Source: CAZXIC01 sp964640195
GTDB taxonomy: Archaea > Iainarchaeota > Iainarchaeia > Iainarchaeales > GCA-2688035
NCBI GenBank assembly: GCA_964640195.1
Contig: CAZXIC010000006.1
Span: 1 to 45,024, forward strand
Length of the DNA: 45,024 nucleotides
Direction: 5' to 3'
Shown: in pieces, positions 43,562-45,024 of the stretch
Position numbering within the stretch: the stretch's first letter is position 1
Layout of the letters: each line of letters begins with the position of its first letter
The notes under the pieces: generated by a model
What the model was told of the DNA's origin: nothing
Seen by the model: only the letters and a program-made list of their open reading frames with translations
Databases searched by the model: none
Translations under genes and position numbers: made by a program

Positions 43562-43583
43562 AGGATTTAATTCTTCTTATTAA
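43562..43583 (-). promoter_or_regulatory. A/T-rich promoter region of the archaeosortase gene
   Basis: The minus strand has GTTAATAAG (about 43576-43584) and AATTAAATCC (43562-43571). The former would start transcription near 43553 and include the AGGTG ribosome-binding site; the latter would be nearly leaderless. Confidence 0.35.
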
Positions 43584-43628
43584 CTTTTCCCAAGCCAGGC
43601 ATTCCTTGTCTTGAAAGCCGGCAGTGCT

Positions 43629-43759
43629 GCAGGGAGCAAGATTTCACTGGCTGCAAAGGAGATTGGGCGAGGAGGCAGAGCGCTGAACAGGCTTTGCTCT
43701 TAAATCCGCAAAAAAATGCGAATAAAAGAGCAGGGAGCAAAATTTAGGAGCAAACTCCT
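43629..43759. repeat. Direct and inverted repeats in the gap between the archaeosortase and the 43804 gene
   Basis: The 16-base sequence GCAGGGAGCAAGATTT at 43629-43644 recurs with one change at 43730-43745. Between them, TGCTCTT (43695-43701) pairs with AAGAGCA (43726-43732), with an inner CGCA/TGCG pair (43707-43710, 43717-43720). A further small hairpin AGGAG-CAAA-CTCCT covers 43746-43759, just upstream of the next promoter. The region of about 265 bases holds no convincing gene. It may be a remnant of a mobile element or a regulatory region. Confidence 0.5.
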
Positions 43760-43772
43760 TGCGGGTTTGGTT

Positions 43773-43782
43773 TTTATATATG
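43773..43782 (+). promoter_or_regulatory. TATA box of the 43804 gene
   Basis: The sequence TTTATATATG is centred near 43777, 27 bases before the ATG at 43804. This predicts a leaderless transcript starting at that ATG, and argues against the in-frame ATG at 43759, which would lie upstream of the promoter. Confidence 0.65.
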
Positions 43783-43803
43783 GTTGACATTTATTTTTTT
43801 ATT

Positions 43804-44103
43804 ATGGACTTGTTGAAGGCAAAAATAGTTTTGGGTTGTTTAATCGGGGCGGTAGCACTTTCAGCAGTAATTTTATCTTATTGGTTTAGCCAGTTTGTTG
43901 TTTTGATTCTGATGGTTCAGGCGATATTTTTAACCATGCTTTATTCAATTGGAACTATGAGCATTGAACACAAAATGCGGAAAGAACATGAAGAAACGCT
44001 TAATGAAATTTATGAAAAAGCAGATTCGTTAAATGAACGGTATTTTGAAACAAGAGAGGAACTTGCAAAATTGAAACAGAAGGTTAGGAATGGGCGGGGA
44101 TAA
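43804..44103 (+). CDS. Small membrane protein with C-terminal coiled coil
   Basis: A 99-aa protein (MDLLKAKIVLGCLIG). Two transmembrane helices at about residues 7-26 and 29-50 form a hairpin, followed by a charged heptad-patterned helix (residues 52-95; EHEETLNEIYEKADSLNERY) in the cytoplasm or outside. The start is set by the TATA box 27 bases upstream. The gene is richer in A/T than the surrounding genes and lies on the opposite strand, which may indicate recent acquisition. Its stop is 2 bases from the ATG of the next small reading frame, so they form a pair. Family not recognised; the shape resembles small membrane partners in two-gene defence or toxin-antitoxin modules, but that is a guess. 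Confidence 0.75.
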   Translation: MDLLKAKIVLGCLIGAVALSAVILSYWFSQFVVLILMVQAIFLTMLYSIGTMSIEHKMRKEHEETLNEIYEKADSLNERYFETREELAKLKQKVRNGRG

Positions 44104-44105
44104 AG

Positions 44106-44177
44106 ATGAGTAGAAAAAGTAAGGAACTTATAGCTATTGAGAGGGCATTGAAAAAATTAAGGCGCATGTTTCTTTAG
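44106..44177 (+). pseudogene. Short reading frame, probably the truncated start of a gene cut by the adjacent transposon
   Basis: ATG at 44106, 2 bases after the preceding stop codon, opens a 23-residue frame (MSRKSKELIAIERALKKLRR, then three more residues) that ends at TAG 44175-44177, exactly where the transposase gene on the other strand ends (44174). The coupled spacing and the basic helical sequence look like the beginning of a longer second gene. I infer that insertion of the mobile element removed the rest. It could instead be a genuine tiny protein. Confidence 0.5.
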
Positions 44178-45024
44178 TTATCAAATTTTGCTTCTATGCC
44201 CAACTCAAATATTTCGTGGATTACTACGACAATATTGTGGCATAGTATCTTTGCCAGCAGTTCGTTCTGTTGCGCTGTCCAATTCTTTGATTTTAGCGTG
44301 TCCCCGAATTTTGCTTTCAGCATATTGAAGGTGCTTTCAACATTGCTTCTTGCATGATAGTGCTGTAAAAATTCTTCTTGGTGCAGGGAGAAGTAGTGCC
44401 ATGCGTTTCTCCATGCGCTTGCGCCGAAGCTTTTGGGTATTGCGTTGCTCCTGAAAAGAATGAAAGGCTTTGCACCATTGTCTGCAATAAACTGCAAATT
44501 TGAACGGGAGCTATAGCCCTTGTCAGCGCAGTATTCTTCTGCGTTGAAGTTCTGGCTTGTTTGTTCAACAAGTTCAGGGAGCAGAGGGCTGTCGTTTGCG
44601 TTTCCCTCTGTTACTGCTGCGCCTGTTATGATGTTTGTTTTCACCCCGCAGCAAATGTGCGCCTTAACCCACTTGTGTTCTCTCTTTGCGCCGTGCTTTT
44701 CCTTGCAGTATTCGTTAAACCTTGTTGTCCTGAAACCGCTTGCGTCAATCGCAAACTTTGTTTCAACTGCTTTCAAGGGAGCAGCAGAAACAGCAATCAG
44801 CTTGTGCAGGATTGGGGTTAGGTCTTGCCTGTTGAAAAACTTGTTCACAGCGTTAGAGTGCGGGCTTTTGCCAAGCAAGCCCTTTTCTTTGGAATTATTG
44901 TAAAGGCTCTTTGCTCTCCTGCTTGAAAGTTGTGAATAGACTTTTTGGGTAGAGCAAAACAGTTGCTCCCTTAAAGAAAGGCTTGGTCTGCCAGCCCCTT
45001 TCTTTGGCTCTGGCTCTTCAATGC
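44170..45024 (-). mobile_element. Insertion sequence (one end in view, element runs off the window)
   Basis: The DDE transposase gene on the minus strand continues past the right edge, and its 3' end lies directly at the disrupted small gene. Only one end of the element is visible, so terminal inverted repeats and target duplication cannot be compared. The left boundary given is approximate. Confidence 0.6.
44174..45024 (-). CDS. IS4/IS5-type DDE transposase (partial, N terminus off the window)
   Basis: The reading frame stays open from 45024 down to the stop at 44174-44176, giving 282 visible residues; the TTG at 44878 is only an internal codon. The visible N-terminal part (KKGAGRPSLSLREQLFCSTQ) is the usual DNA-binding lead of these transposases. 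The catalytic triad can be seen: first Asp in FAIDASGF (44732-44755), second in CADKGYSS (near 44511-44530), and the Glu in NVESTFNMLKAKFG (about 44305-44347). The family is the DDE_Tnp_1 group, cutting and pasting its own element. No frameshift or stop is seen in this part, so it may be active. Exact IS family assignment needs the missing N terminus and ends. Confidence 0.9.
   Translation of the reverse strand, partial: IEEPEPKKGAGRPSLSLREQLFCSTQKVYSQLSSRRAKSLYNNSKEKGLLGKSPHSNAVNKFFNRQDLTPILHKLIAVSAAPLKAVETKFAIDASGFRTTRFNEYCKEKHGAKREHKWVKAHICCGVKTNIITGAAVTEGNANDSPLLPELVEQTSQNFNAEEYCADKGYSSRSNLQFIADNGAKPFILFRSNAIPKSFGASAWRNAWHYFSLHQEEFLQHYHARSNVESTFNMLKAKFGDTLKSKNWTAQQNELLAKILCHNIVVVIHEIFELGIEAKFDN

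Noticed and set aside
43590..43703. Short coding remnant upstream of the AT-rich unit (a frame reading L-V-L-K-A-G-S-A-A-G-S-K)
   Set aside because: It has no start codon or ribosome-binding site, is under 40 codons, and overlaps repeats; not supportable as a gene.
43759..43803. Upstream ATG at 43759 as start of the 43804 gene
   Set aside because: It lies before the TATA box at 43773-43782, so the ATG would not be in the transcript.

Overview
The window reads as a chromosomal segment of an archaeon, most likely a DPANN-type lineage (Diapherotrites/Micrarchaeota/Woesearchaeota grade; this placement is inference). The archaeal assignment rests on a type II methionine aminopeptidase, an archaeal family B DNA polymerase with all exonuclease and polymerase motifs, an archaeosortase, a HerA/FtsK-related protein, and TATA-box promoters placed so that several transcripts would be leaderless. 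TTG and GTG starts are common. Nearly all genes lie on the minus strand and are tightly packed. I see no rRNA, tRNA or CRISPR array.

Left part (1-7870): the N-terminal part of methionine aminopeptidase, a PKD-containing surface protein with a C-terminal membrane anchor, and DNA polymerase B. Then comes a small cluster of two plus-strand coiled-coil proteins flanking a minus-strand HerA-like protein that appears to have lost its Walker A and Walker B residues.

Middle (7870-9930): an operon of five tiny membrane proteins. Four look like diverged copies of one another. The operon starts at a palindrome that overlaps its promoter, and is preceded by a three-copy spaced repeat with hairpins.

Main part (9940-42874): about 33 kb holds four giant proteins (2317, 2409, 2636 and 2894 aa) plus one 591-aa protein with a pilin-like N terminus, all on the minus strand. 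Each giant has a short cytoplasmic N-terminal motif, one transmembrane helix near residues 38-68, and a very long ectodomain. The ectodomain is built from carboxypeptidase-regulatory/PEGA-like beta domains, a shared middle domain, paired-cysteine Ig-like domains and, in three of them, a shared C-terminal domain. Three carry hydrophobic Gly/Ala-rich segments in the middle or C-terminal half, and two carry Tyr/Gly-rich insertions. The fourth (34190-42874) has a different, mostly helical C terminus. I judge this giant-protein array the most likely undescribed system here: a family of N-terminally anchored cell-surface or cell-cell contact proteins.

Right end (42974-45024): an archaeosortase upstream of the array with no tail-bearing substrate in view, an AT-rich two-gene plus-strand unit whose second gene seems cut off, and the C-terminal part of a DDE transposase that runs off the window.
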